A stretch of 64,000 bases of DNA, from the NCBI GenBank assembly GCA_033675545.1, contig JAWDGP010003784.1, forward strand, positions 175,001-239,000, in the 5' to 3' direction. Both the position numbers and the translations under genes were made by a program. Below are positions 38,212-52,287 of the stretch, in pieces; the first letter of the stretch is position 1; each line of letters begins with the position of its first letter. The notes under the pieces were generated by a model, which was not told the origin of the DNA, did not search any database, and saw only the letters and a list, made by a program, of their open reading frames with translations. The DNA comes from Elysia crispata. Taxonomy: Eukaryota; Mollusca; Gastropoda; Plakobranchidae.

Positions 38212-40347
38212 GTAATATTTACTAAACCAGCTAGTTGTGACTGTTCCAATATTTTTAGCATTGATATTGTTGCTTCATATCTAGTCTGAGGTTTTAGATA
38301 GATGTTATCTCACGCTGTAAATTCCTGTTAGAGATGTAGATCATCTCTTTATTGGAGCATGTTTCTGTACATGATACTCAATACTTCAATACTTCATAGA
38401 GATTTTTTTCTTCAGGAAAACCTATTGTGTGTTGTTAATCTTTTTTTTTTTTTTTTTTTTGGGGGGGGGGGGGGAACTTAAAGCACTTTTTCCTTACATC
38501 ATTCTAGAAACATACACAGTTCTCAAAATCAATTTGATAAGTCATTGCCAGAGGCATTCTTTGTAACAGCAACCCATTTGAAGACTTGGAGCAATTTCAC
38601 ACAGCATTTAGTTTGTTTGACAAAAAATTCATGCTAGCAGGGTTGGTTTACAACATTAAGTAATGTTTTAAATTATTTTGGAAACCATTCCACCAACATA
38701 TATGTTTAGAAAATGGATCACTGATTGAATGCATTATGATAAAATTGTAGGCAGTTAATTGTCAATATAACGCTCTAGAAAGTCTACATATTTCCCTGAT
38801 TTTTAAGGAGCAAAAGATGTGATCTCTTGATTGCCATAAAAAAAAAGCCATTCTTGTAAACACCTAGTCTTTATCTGAATCATCATCATGTGTACAATAT
38901 TTTCCTGACTGTTAGTAGAATAAACAGGTTTCTCTCATTAACATTATCTTGAAGTCTAGGCCTACAGATGTAAACCTGCTAAAAAAATTAAAGCTAATAC
39001 TACCTAGTAAATGATTCTGTACTTTCTATTGAATTTCTCTTTGTGTGGCATTTACCTTTCAACCTTAGCTGTCTATAAATAGAACCTAGACAATTCTCTC
39101 CCACTTGTGTCCTTCAATGTGAACATTTTGTCTTCTCATTGGATTTCCAGCTCAGCTTCTTTTATTAGACCTATATTGCATTAGAAATGAATATTTTTGC
39201 ACTCATTTCTTAGCTTATTCATGGAATTTTATCATTGGATGTATCATATGAAACTCTGCAACTAAATATTTGTTTGTAAGTGAGCCTGCAATAGAATAAG
39301 TGCACTCTTGATATTTATATTGCACATAATTATTATTATTATAATGTCCTTAATTCCTTCCAGATCAGCATGTTATTTAGCCCAATGTCTGCTAAAAAGA
39401 ATTTTGCTTGTAAGATCAGGTTTAAAAAATAATTAATGTAAAGGCGAAAATGAAAATTTTTAAGTAATACATTGGAAATAGCTATGTTAGTTTGTTTAGA
39501 TGGATATTATAAGTTAAAAAGATCATCGTATATTCATTTCATTTTCAACAAAATATTTTTAGATTTAATGTCTTTTCAAACGCTTGTCAGGTAACTTGAG
39601 AAAAGTATACTGTTATATTGCTAAACATGAGTGAAACTGAAATCTTTGATGAAATAACTCTTCAGCTTTCTTTCTTTACCTACTAGCCTAGTTGCTTTGT
39701 AAAATAATTGTTGCTGTTTTCATCACTTGCACTTGAAGTGCAAGGGTGAATAAATTAATCACTTAAATTTGAGACACTGTGATTCATTGAAATTTATCAG
39801 CTTCCCCATATGAATACATGATTGTAAAGGTTTATTTGTATGTTATTAATCTTTTATAAACAAGCCATTTAATATCTCTGTGTATGACCCTTGATTTTCT
39901 CTATTACCTGCAGTTACAGTGTTTGATTTTCACTTGGGACTCCTTCTCACTTTATCTACCCCACTTTCCTTTTTTTTTCTCTCCTTTATCTTCCTTTTCT
40001 GTATCTGTATGCATTTTTTCTTACTGTTTATTTCTATCTCTTTGTCTAACTCTCTGTATCTCTCTTTATCTCACTCTTTCTTTCTGTATTTTTTCCACTT
40101 TTTACATATTCTTAATACTGTTTGATCTGTAATTTCAACAGAAGAGTAAATAACTTCTTTTTTTTATTATTATTTTTATATATTTTACTGTTAATTGTTT
40201 GTGGGTAGTAGTTTTTCTTTGTAGATTTTACTTTAAAGAAAAACTAAAGCTGAAAGCCTATATGCATTGTATTTTTGATAAGCATGCTAATTAACTTCTA
40301 CTTTTCTCTTTTATTTTTCTGTCCAATAAACTTACACATATACCCAG
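38212..40347. other. LRRC69 intron before exon 8
   Basis: AT-rich, with a T20 run joined to a G14 run at 38441-38474 and a pyrimidine-rich stretch at ~39940-40110. No exon recognised beyond the cassette. Confidence 0.5.
38441..38474. repeat. Homopolymer junction T20-G14
   Basis: Twenty T followed directly by fourteen G. The reverse type of junction (C12-A13) occurs at 42571-42595. Lengths in such runs are prone to sequencing error. Confidence 0.9.
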
Positions 40348-40486
40348 GTGGTCTCATATGCGTCGAGCTATCCGCTTCTATCCTGACCTTCGCACCATGT
40401 TAGCTCAATCCAGCAAGTGTGCTGTATGTGGGGACAGCTTTCTTAACACCTGGCTTGAGTGTGTTAAATTTATTGATGCACGATCT
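40348..40486 (+). CDS. LRRC69: LRRC69 exon 8 (aa 263-309)
   Basis: Encodes AIRFYPDLRTMLAQ, SSKCAVCGDSFLNTWLECVK and FIDARS; the CAVCG pair and LEC are family-invariant and may form a metal site. Donor GTAAGT, phase 0. Confidence 0.94.
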
Positions 40487-40710
40487 GTAAGTATTGAGAC
40501 TGCTATACATTATATCTATGTTTTTATTTGTTGGTTATTGAAATAAAATAAGTATAAAATGTACAAAAAAATTTGCAATTTTTTGTAATATGGACTAAGT
40601 CAGCCTTGCAAAAGTTAGATGAAAGTAGGCTGCTGCAGATAAAGTTTTTAAAAAAATAAATTTGCTGCACTCTAAAATTCAAGTTTCGAAAACTTTTTTT
40701 TTCTTTTTAG

Positions 40711-40821
40711 GACCTGAAGTTGACATCAATGTCTGGCACAATTCCTGTCCGTGCTTTGCTATGCTCATACAAGTGCTTCAATGCTGCAGGACATAACTAC
40801 TATGGCGTAGCTTTTCCTTAG
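40711..40821 (+). CDS. LRRC69: LRRC69 exon 9, terminal (aa 310-345)
   Basis: Encodes GTIPVRALLCSYKCFNAAGH and ends NYYGVAFP, stop TAG at 40819-40821. Strong pyrimidine-rich acceptor TTTTTAG. Confidence 0.94.
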   Translation, partial: DLKLTSMSGTIPVRALLCSYKCFNAAGHNYYGVAFP

Positions 40822-42064
40822 GAAACATTATGCTTTGGAGATATGACTACCTTGTAGAGCTATATTGTTAAAAAAAAATCACATGATTTTTTTTCTGTAC
40901 ACGGTTGTACTCAACAAAAATGGGTTCAAGTTGAGATATGTGATGCAGCTAGATGAGTCAGGCTTTTTAAGAGCGTGAACAGCATTTTGTTCTTTTATTT
41001 CTTTGCATATTTTTAAACCCAGACTCATGAATAACAAAGTTCTATTGATGGGCTTTAGCTAAAAACAGTTATGAGAAACTTGTGCCTGATTTGCTCTTTT
41101 GCACTACAGAACATAAAAAAGGCTAACATGCCATACAAAACTATACATCTAAATGTACTATTAAGAGGCAATTGGGTAATTATCTATTCCAGTGAGAAAC
41201 AAATGTTACATTATTTTATATTGTGATTGCCATTGAAAAGTTATTTGTTTTGCAGAACAGCTTGACACAAGGGGAAACTCCTGGCAGGAAAAAGAATTTA
41301 AAAAAATTCGTTACTTAATTGTAAAATATAATATTTTACATAAACATTCAAAATTAGTTTTCTACAATCAAGCTAATGAGAGAAAGCTATTATTTCCTGA
41401 AAGGTGCATACTTTTAACATGTGTACCTAACACTTTTGTTTTCCTCTTTCTGGCTCTATCCTGTCAATTTCCGATCTCCTTTTTCTCTACTTATTGACAT
41501 GCTCACACACACACACACGGATATATTTGTGGGTTATTTTTAATTGTCAGCTATATATTTATTTATCTACCTACCTATCCATCCATCTATCTATTTATCT
41601 AGATCTAGCTGTCTGTCTCACCAATCATTATCTTTTTACAATTTTTACCTGAATCTGTGTTACCCTTTGTCTCTACCTTTTGTTTACAAATATTAGCCAG
41701 GTTCTTTACAAGGCAAAATTTATGGAGCCTCGAAATTTGTCTATTGCATTGCAGGCACAGATGTTGTGCACTTTGAGTCAAATTGTTGCAAATAAATGAG
41801 CTTGGGGTCTCATTTTTCTTTTGTCTACCATTCATCTAAGGTCATGTTATAGGTTTGCTGTATCAAATGTGTAATGAACCAAAACTAATATAATTCTTTG
41901 GTGTCAATAGAGCTTTGCCACTTGAATGTAAAAGTTTGATGTACATAAATTTATTCAGTGAAGGGCAGTCACAAAAATCGAAACATTAACTTTTTGTACT
42001 TTCTTTAAAATCACAAGTTTTCTCTTATTTTTTATGTTTAAATGAACATTAGTGTTGAGAATAT

Positions 42065-42067
<3 letters not shown>
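40822..42067. other. LRRC69 3' flank
   Basis: The segment starts with the presumed 3' UTR. A short (CA)n and a degenerate CTAT-type repeat lie at ~41503-41605. A Cys-containing minus-strand open frame at 41605-41835 is noted but not called. No gene supported. Confidence 0.45.

Positions 42068-42136
<69 letters not shown>
42068..42136 (+). repeat. (GA)n microsatellite
   Basis: About 69 nt of uninterrupted GA repeats. Confidence 0.97.
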
Positions 42137-42138
<2 letters not shown>

Positions 42139-43429
42139 CAGCTCTGAGATATGTATTTTACATCAAGAATATGGTATTAGAAATGTTAAATAAAGAAAAA
42201 AATTCACGTGAAATAAGTTATAAGGCGATGCGGAATACTTATACTAGGCCACTACAAAAGTAAATGGCTTAATATCTTTAATCAATATATTACACTGTTT
42301 TTGTTTTCATGATGTTAAGGTGTTCTCTGCTGAGAATTTCTTTCGTACTGAATGTAACTGACACTGAATGGCAGATACTAGTGATGGTTCTGTCTTTTAA
42401 ACATATTATACAACTATATAATGCCATACGTGCGAAAGAATCTGGTTGGCCATCTGCTGGTAGGGAAGGATTTAATTATATTAATGGTGTTATTTTAAGT
42501 TTGATTGTCTTTGAATAAAATAGTCTGTATCACCAACTATTGAAGACGAATGAAACCACGCATTGAACCTCCCCCCCCCCCCAAAAAAAAAAAAAGATCC
42601 TATTTTACGATATATCCATGAGCATATTTCTACATTATAAATAAATATAGAATAAGAATAATGTGATTGTTTCATGTTGCTTCGAAATAGTATTTGTAAT
42701 TTAACTGAAATCAAAATCATATAAAGTTAATATTCTGTGTTATGTCATTATCTCATTATATATTTATACCATTTAGGACATTGAGTTTAATCTGAAGAAG
42801 GTGGAACTGATCAGATTGTGAACTATTTATTCATTGTTGAATTATTGGAGCAGATTTTGTCATGTGATATTTGATGCACATTTTTTATGCTTGTGATAAG
42901 TAAAATTGCTCTATGATAATCCACTTCAAACTTTTTCATTTGGTGGTTTTTTTTTTCATGGTATGTTTACAAGTTAGTGTACTAAATACAGAAGAAGAAA
43001 CTTCGATAAAAGATAGTTCTTGAAAGTATGAATACAAAAAAAACCATTGTAGTGTAATTTATCGCCCATTCAAGCAAACTTTTAACCTTGTGATTAAATG
43101 AAGGGTTACACTCTGCGCATACATCAACGACTATATAATAGGAGGAAAGTAGACTTAGAATCTTTATTTCCATATGATCAAGGAAAATTCTCAAAATAAA
43201 ATTTAATCCCCAAAGGTTACTAAATACTTTTTGCCATGCATGTGCTTCAACAGAACAGTTTTGGTCTTCTTCCTGATAACAGATTTTGTAAAAACATTGT
43301 TCCTGTTACCTGCACCACACAAATGATGATCACAACCAGCATAACCCTGCCTGAATGAAAAGTTATAGAAGTAAATATCCAAAACAACAGCTTTGAGCTG
43401 TATGCCAGCTTTAATTGGCAGGAAAAGCT
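42137..43429. other. Gene-poor AT-rich stretch
   Basis: Holds a C12-A13 homopolymer junction (42571-42595). Minus-strand open frames at 42982-43272 could in principle follow an acceptor at 43273, but show no recognisable protein. No gene called. Confidence 0.4.
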
Positions 43430-43695
43430 ATGAATGTTAAGGTTAGAATGTCTATGAAACAGACAAGATATGGTCTGTAATGTAGAATGCCTGTGAATCA
43501 GATAGGTTATTGACCTAAGGTAAAGAATGTCTATGAAACAGACTAGTTGTAAATGTGAAGTACACATTGTTTTTTAAGGAGACAATCTATTGAAGGGATG
43601 CTGAGAATGTTTGTGTAAGAGACAAATTATAAATGTGAAGGGCAGACAAGCTATCTCTCTGAATGTCTGTGAAAGAGATGAGTTTGAACTGTAGT
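43430..43695. repeat. Degenerate minisatellite (~45-60 bp units)
   Basis: About six imperfect units built around GAATGTCTATGAAACAGAC followed by a variable AAGTTATG/TGTAATGTAG part (for example near 43448, 43526 and 43658). Internal stops in all frames argue against coding. Confidence 0.6.
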
Positions 43696-44306
43696 GTAGA
43701 ATAATTGGATCATTTCATTGACAAATGGGGATCATTGACTAAAAAGATCGATTACATGGAGGTTCCCTGATTTTCCTGGAGATTTCAGTAAGCCTAGTTA
43801 GTTTCTTTTTTTTTTTTGCAATTTCAGTCTTTTCGTAAACCTTAAAAAAAAGCACCATAATCACGTAAGTACGAATAACATGAATTCCCAAAAGGCAATG
43901 CACCTCTGAGCACCTTTTGTATATACGTACAGAGCCGTGCAATGAACGTTTAAAGAAACCAAAATAGATTGGGAAAGTATGGAATTAACTGTTCTTTATT
44001 ACTATTAATGATTACTCCTTCCGCTTATGAGCAATTTCAAATTAAATGTTTCTCTAAATTTTTAAATCTTTCTATTGCATTTTTACCAAGACAAACAATT
44101 TATAAAGGAAAAAAAACAACAAACAAAAACAAAAAACAACAACTCACGAACAAAAAGAAACAAGAACAAAAAACAAAATAACCCCAGCTCAAAATTTAAA
44201 TTCTCTTTTCGTAAATATTCAAACCATTTTTATTCACCACGACTTCTGCCCATCTAGGGAAGGGTTACTTGTGTTTGTTTCATCAACCCAAAAAAAATTT
44301 CACTAC

Positions 44307-44441
44307 TCTATATTTGTTCTTTGCTCTTATAGAAGCATCGTAGGCTTTGTGTACATCCTCTTCCTGTTTTGTTGAAGGCAATTCTCTTTTTGTAACACGG
44401 AAGACTCCCTCACGTTTGGTGTAGAGTTTGCTGCTCTCAGC
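44307..44441 (-). CDS. Candidate peptide-precursor exon 2 (dibasic sites)
   Basis: A good pyrimidine-tract acceptor (CTACCCAACCAG) precedes 45 open codons: SSKLYTKREGVFRVTKRELP, then KQEEDVHKAYDASIRAKNKY and Arg, before a GTAGTG donor. Two Lys-Arg pairs are classic prohormone-convertase sites. Phase 0 entry matches the signal-peptide exon at 44949-45014. If the donor is ignored the frame stops nine codons later. No cysteine is present, and no known neuropeptide is recognised. Downstream exons are not identified. Confidence 0.35.
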
Positions 44442-44448
44442 CTGGTTG

Positions 44449-44750
44449 GGTAGGGGGAAGAGACGTTTGAAGAGTGTGGATAGAAAGAAAGTTATGGTGC
44501 GAAAAATAAGGTAAAAGGAGAGAAACGACAGTGTAGAGGCGTGTCAACGAAAAAAGAGGCCAACAAAGGAAACACTTTGAAAAGAAAGAAAGAGAAAGAG
44601 GAAAAGAAAATGAGAGAATACACACACAGATAGAATGAAAGAAAAAAAAAGATAACGAGAAAGCGTAAAAGAAACAAGAGAAGGGGAAGGAAATAGAAAG
44701 ACAGACAGACAGAGAAGAAAATAGAGAAAAAAAGAAGGGGAAGGTTAAGC
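44449..44750. repeat. Degenerate purine-rich (GA/GAAA) tract
   Basis: Low-complexity purine-rich DNA; the long minus-strand frames rich in Ser/Leu/Phe across it are artefacts of composition. Confidence 0.6.
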
Positions 44751-44948
44751 TTAAGCTTGCAAAATAAGCAGATAAAAAGAAGAAATAGAAAATAACCGGA
44801 AATCAAAAGAGCAAACACTTTGCATTTGTTAGTTTTGAGCGTATTAAAATTCAAAAGTAAACGTCACATGCCTCCAACACTTGAAATCTCAAAGTATAAC
44901 GAAAATAGAAGATTAGAATAATTGTAAAAAAATCCAGAGAAGATGTAC

Positions 44949-45014
44949 CTCCACTAAGGATGCGACTATCACTATCAGGAAAAGGCAGGCTGACATGACG
45001 TCTACTCCCTTCAT
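44949..45014 (-). CDS. Candidate peptide-precursor exon 1 (signal peptide)
   Basis: ATG at 45014-45012 opens 22 codons with the shape of a signal peptide: MKGVDVMSACLFLIVIVASL, then Val-Glu, ending at a GTACAT donor in phase 0. A splice acceptor (CTCACAG) just upstream at 45039 would make 45038-45015 a 5' UTR segment. With the next exon it predicts a secreted precursor whose mature part starts near Ala-Glu-Ser-Ser. Supported only by this architecture, not by homology. Confidence 0.35.
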
Positions 45015-45734
45015 TATTGAGAAGTTCCTTGTTGCAACCTGTGAGAACCAGTAAAATGTGAATGATTAGATAAAAGAAACTATGTACCTGATAAAATATT
45101 GTTTCCTATATTAACATTGCCAATGTTTTTTGTTTTTTTTTTGTTATTTTGCTGTTGTTGCCCATAGGCAAAAAAAATTGCTTTCTGCTGTTTTTGACAT
45201 CTTCCATATCTCATAACAGCATAGACTACAACATGAGACAGATTTTTAGTCTCGCAATTACATCGAGCGAAACGGTTAAACTGAATGACTTCAATTCGGA
45301 GGTGACTATTCACGCCAGTATTAATCCTTTAAGGTGAGCAGATTGTAGTCATCCATCCTCTTGACTCTATAAATACTGACAACTACGAGTTTTCTTACTT
45401 TGGAAAATAATCTGATAAAGTGATATCAACTCATAGTGGACAGAGGTTATACATTTTTTATTCGTGTGTACACTCTACAAACTTCATCAAAATCTTGGTC
45501 AAATTTGATATAATATTCACATATAAACGAACTCTTAAAAATAGCTCAAGTGCCTTGCATTAATCATATGGTCTGACATATTTAATAATAAAAAACGACC
45601 CCCCCACCCAACCACCGAAAACAATAGGCCCCTACCCCAAACAAAGCAAAACAAAAACAAACAAATTAAAAAAAAAACGAAACCAGCAAGCCGTTTTACC
45701 ACATTATTCTAATGTTTTAGTTAAAAAGTTTTAA

Positions 45735-45798
45735 CAAATTTTAATGACACAATTTTATTTCCCATGTCTTCTTTATGCAATTGTGTCATTAAAATTTG
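45735..45798. repeat. Perfect 20-bp inverted repeat (hairpin, 24-nt loop)
   Basis: Left arm 45735-45754 (CAAATTTTAATGACACAATT) is exactly complementary to 45779-45798, and pairing resumes outside the arms with a small bulge (AAAAGTTTTAA versus TTGAAAACTTT). It could be a pre-miRNA-like hairpin or the two ends of a tiny MITE. No TA or TTAA flanks are evident. Confidence 0.6.
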
Positions 45799-45865
45799 TA
45801 CATATTGAAAACTTTAAGAACTGCTAATCAAATTGAATCTTATCATATGTGAAACATTTTTGGTC

Positions 45866-45930
45866 TGGTCCCCGTGCGGGATCCAAATTCACGTCTTTTA
45901 TCATTCACACAAAACCAGAATTACTGCATC
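45866..45930 (-). repeat. tRNA-like relic (Thr-like)
   Basis: The minus strand ends GTGAATTTGGATCCCGCACG, resembling a T-arm with B-box followed by acceptor, and has CTGGTTTTGTG in the anticodon position. The D-arm is damaged. Probably the head of a tRNA-derived SINE. Confidence 0.3.
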
Positions 45931-46019
45931 TTTGCCCGTCACTTCTAAGGTATTGATCTTTGACGTATAAGAGAGCATTTTGCCATTTAAAATATAATTA
46001 TCTTAATCATAACTGTGAG

Positions 46020-46300
46020 TGAAATTATTACTGCACGAGTAAAATATTCCCCTATTGGAACCCTGAATGAGAATTTTACCGCGTTTCCTAAAACATACCC
46101 GGATCAGAACCCTGATTGAGATTATCATTGCATATTAAAAATACATGTATCACCCGATCAGAACCATGATTAAGTTAATCACATAAACAGTATTGCTCGT
46201 GTAAATACCACCTGATCAGAACCATGATTAAGTTAATCACATAAACAGTATTGCACGTGTAAATACCACCTGATCGGAACCGCAAGTTATAGCATTATTG
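46020..46300. repeat. Tandem repeat, ~54-58 bp period, about five copies
   Basis: The landmark GATCAGAACC starts at 46102, 46156, 46214 and (GATCGGAACC) 46272, giving periods of 54, 58 and 58. A diverged copy lies near 46052. The two central copies are almost identical (CATGATTAAGTTAATCACAT). Confidence 0.85.
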
Positions 46301-46309
46301 CACGCCTTC

Positions 46310-46926
<617 letters not shown>

Positions 46927-47229
46927 TTTTGCCGCCTTAATCTGAAGACCATTAATTTATTGAACTTCGACTAGATCAGATAAACTGATTGATTAGATGA
47001 TTGATTCATTGATTGACGGGTTGAGTGAGTGAATGATTGTGAGTGTGAGTAAGCGAAACTGAAAGAGTGAGTAAATTCGACTTTGTAAAACAAGGAGATA
47101 TCAATTCTTTATAGATATTGAAATTAAAGTTCCTGTATTATGCCTGATTGAAAAGCGACTAGGACTGAGACTTACCTTTCAAAGGTAAGGCGGTTAAAAA
47201 GTATACAATTTTTTTTGTATTTTCCGAAA

Positions 47230-49799
<2,570 letters not shown>

Positions 49800-51560
49800 G
49801 GTGTTATTTACAGTTGATCTTTCCATTCTCTTTTCATTTGATTTCTTTGCAGTTCATTAGATTCGAAGTATTCTCAGTAGGAACAACAATCTGTTGCCTC
49901 TAGTTTCTTTTGTAACTGAAATTGCCTAGGCCTCGCCACCATACATCAGGATGGGCTCAAAATAATACTCCAGGGCCCTTCTTCTAGTATAGATGGAAAT
50001 GTATTATTTTGTTAGTACTGATATCTCTGAGGGCATTTTTGCTTGCGCTATTCTTGACTCTTAGTTTTGTTGTGTCCATAGTTTTATATTAAAGTAACAA
50101 AGTATTTTAATTAATTTCTTTGCTTGAGTTTATTCCTGTTGATAAAACTGTGAGCACTCATTGTTTCGTTGACAGTAGTATCAAACAATCGTTGCAAGTG
50201 TTTCTGCAATTAATACAGTTTCATCGGCGTTTCTCATATCGTTAATGTGTGCCCTCCTACTTTCATTCCTGGGTATCCTTCTTGATTTCGCATAATTATT
50301 TTACTGTAAAGAGAGAAGCTCTGGAGAAAGCACACATCCTTGTCTGACACCACGCTTAATTTTTTTTTTAATAAGCTGATTTCACCATCAACTTCGACTG
50401 TTGCTGTATATGTTTTTGATCTTTAACATCTATCTTCAACTCTGTCAGATGTGTGTTTATCTCATAATGTGGCACTCTGTCAAATGCCTTGGCGAGGTCA
50501 ATGAAGCACAGATATACCTCTTCTTGCACTTCCAGAGCTCGTTCGATGACAGTTCGAAGGGTCTAGAAAGCATTTGTTGTACCCTTTACCTCCACAAAGC
50601 CATACTGTTCCTCTGCTATTTCTGGTTTGATTTTGTTTCTGAAGCGCAATTAGATGATTATTAAAACTGTTTTGGTGATATGACCCATAAGACTGACCTC
50701 TCTAAGTAATTCAGAATCTGTTGTCCTCTGTTTTTTTGACAGTGCTATAAAAATAGATTTGGAGATTTCTGACGGAATCTAACCTGTGCCATAAATTTCA
50801 TAAAGGAATATTGCGATCGCGATTTTACCAATTACATAATCTTCTAAAAGTTCCACTTATATACTGTTTGGGCCTCTTGCGTTGCCTAATGTCATCCTCA
50901 TTAGTGCCCAGATCTCATCAATTGCGTTTCATTACATTGTAATCATTTCTATTGTCTTCAAACAGTTCACTTCCTATCAGATGAGCGTTTTTGTTTGTTT
51001 TTTTTTTATTCCTCGATGTTTCTGCACTTGTCATTGACCCACCTATTTGGCTTTATCACATTTTATTCCGGATTTCTTTATGCGCCCATTTTGCACCGAG
51101 GTCCAAAATATCCTCAGTAGTCCACTTTTTTTTTTGTTTAACTTTCAAGTCCTGGTAATTGTTCCACTGCTGCTTCTATGAGCGCTATTTTGATCTTTAC
51201 CCATTGTTGGTCCACTTCTTCAGCTTCTTCAAAGACTTCAAATTTATTTTAAAATATTCCTCGAAAGGTCTGGTTGCGTTTTAGTTGAACCAAATCTGGT
51301 GTGATATTTTTAAGCGCACTTTGGGTAATCTTTTGTTTCAGTTTGAATTGAACAGCCACTGGAACATGATTACCTTAAAAAAAGAGTATACATCAGGTTT
51401 TGTTCTTCGCGCATTTCTGGACCTTTTAAGATTAGGATATATAATCTAGCTGGATTGTGCTTCCATCTACTGGGCTTCTCCATGTCCATTTTCCTCAACC
51501 AAACGGAAATGAGTATGACGCGTTTATTAGAATCACTCCGTTGCAAAAAAAAATTATGTC
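49800..51560 (-). pseudogene. Decayed LINE (endonuclease end to RT), second relic
   Basis: Minus-strand broken frames give, in order, an endonuclease-like piece (KPSRWKHNPARLYIL), DHVPVAVQFKLKQK-like linker sequence, W-TTEDILDLGAKWAHKEIRN, then RT signatures EEQYGFVEVKGTTNA, VQEEVYLCFIDLAKAFDRVP and finally PILMYGGEA near 49930. Many stops and frameshifts. The order and motifs match non-LTR retrotransposon ORF2. Confidence 0.85.
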
Positions 51561-52287
51561 CTAATACCGACTTGCATGCACTCGTAATGCTGCGTCAGTC
51601 TTCACTCTTCAGTACATATTCAAAAGCCTATTTCCGCAAAAAACAGTCACATGGAACAAAACTAGCAAGAATAATTTTTAGTACAGTTATGACAAATTGC
51701 CTCATGCCAAACAAGCATAGGCCTGAGCATTAAAAAAAATTCACAAGATCTCGGAACATTATAATTATATAATTTTTTTTATATTAACCTTCATTTCGGC
51801 GAAAGTTCAGTGCCCTCAGCTAGGGTTAAGAGGTCAAAGGTTAAAAACAATGTTTTCATTTATTGAAAAACAACGCCAAGATCTCATCTTTGCAAGATCA
51901 ATCCAGAAAGGCAAGCTTTTCGACCCTCTAAGTCCATATTCTAGATCTAGATCTTGATCTAGCCTGTCGAGTCTTCATCCAAATCTGAAAATAGTAAATT
52001 TAATTGGTTCCTTATTTGTGATCCAAAGTTCGATCTGCAACACATTTGTGCTGCAGCAGGTCCTCTAGATTTCAGAAAATTTCAGTCTTTGACCTGTGCA
52101 GTATATAAGCTTTACATGAAGATCTATACAGATTTAGCCCCTCATTCTCATTCTCATGTCTCTTCCCTCTCCATTTTTCAGCTCTATTTTATCTCTACAC
52201 CTCGATCTCTCACCCTCTCTTTGTTTCTTTCTTTCTTCTGACACCATTCTGCCCACCTCCATTTGCATTTAGTGAGTTAAAGGCTTC
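51561..52287. other. AT-rich spacer
   Basis: The start may hold further LINE sequence. Otherwise nothing is recognised apart from overlapping AGATCT/TCTAGA-type words near 51942-51960. Confidence 0.4.

Noticed and set aside
41605..41835. Minus-strand 76-codon frame with six cysteines
   Set aside because: No signal peptide or recognised cysteine framework, composition is Asn/Lys/Gln-rich as expected from AT-rich DNA, and splice sites inside it give conflicting frames.
42982..43272. Long minus-strand open stretch after an acceptor at 43273, as a third exon of the putative peptide gene
   Set aside because: Phase would fit, but the translation is Phe/Ile-rich and random-looking, and another frame from the same acceptor is equally plausible; left unassigned.
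46020..46300. Direct repeats considered as a CRISPR-like array
   Set aside because: Units are contiguous tandem repeats of variable similarity without unique spacers, in an animal genome.
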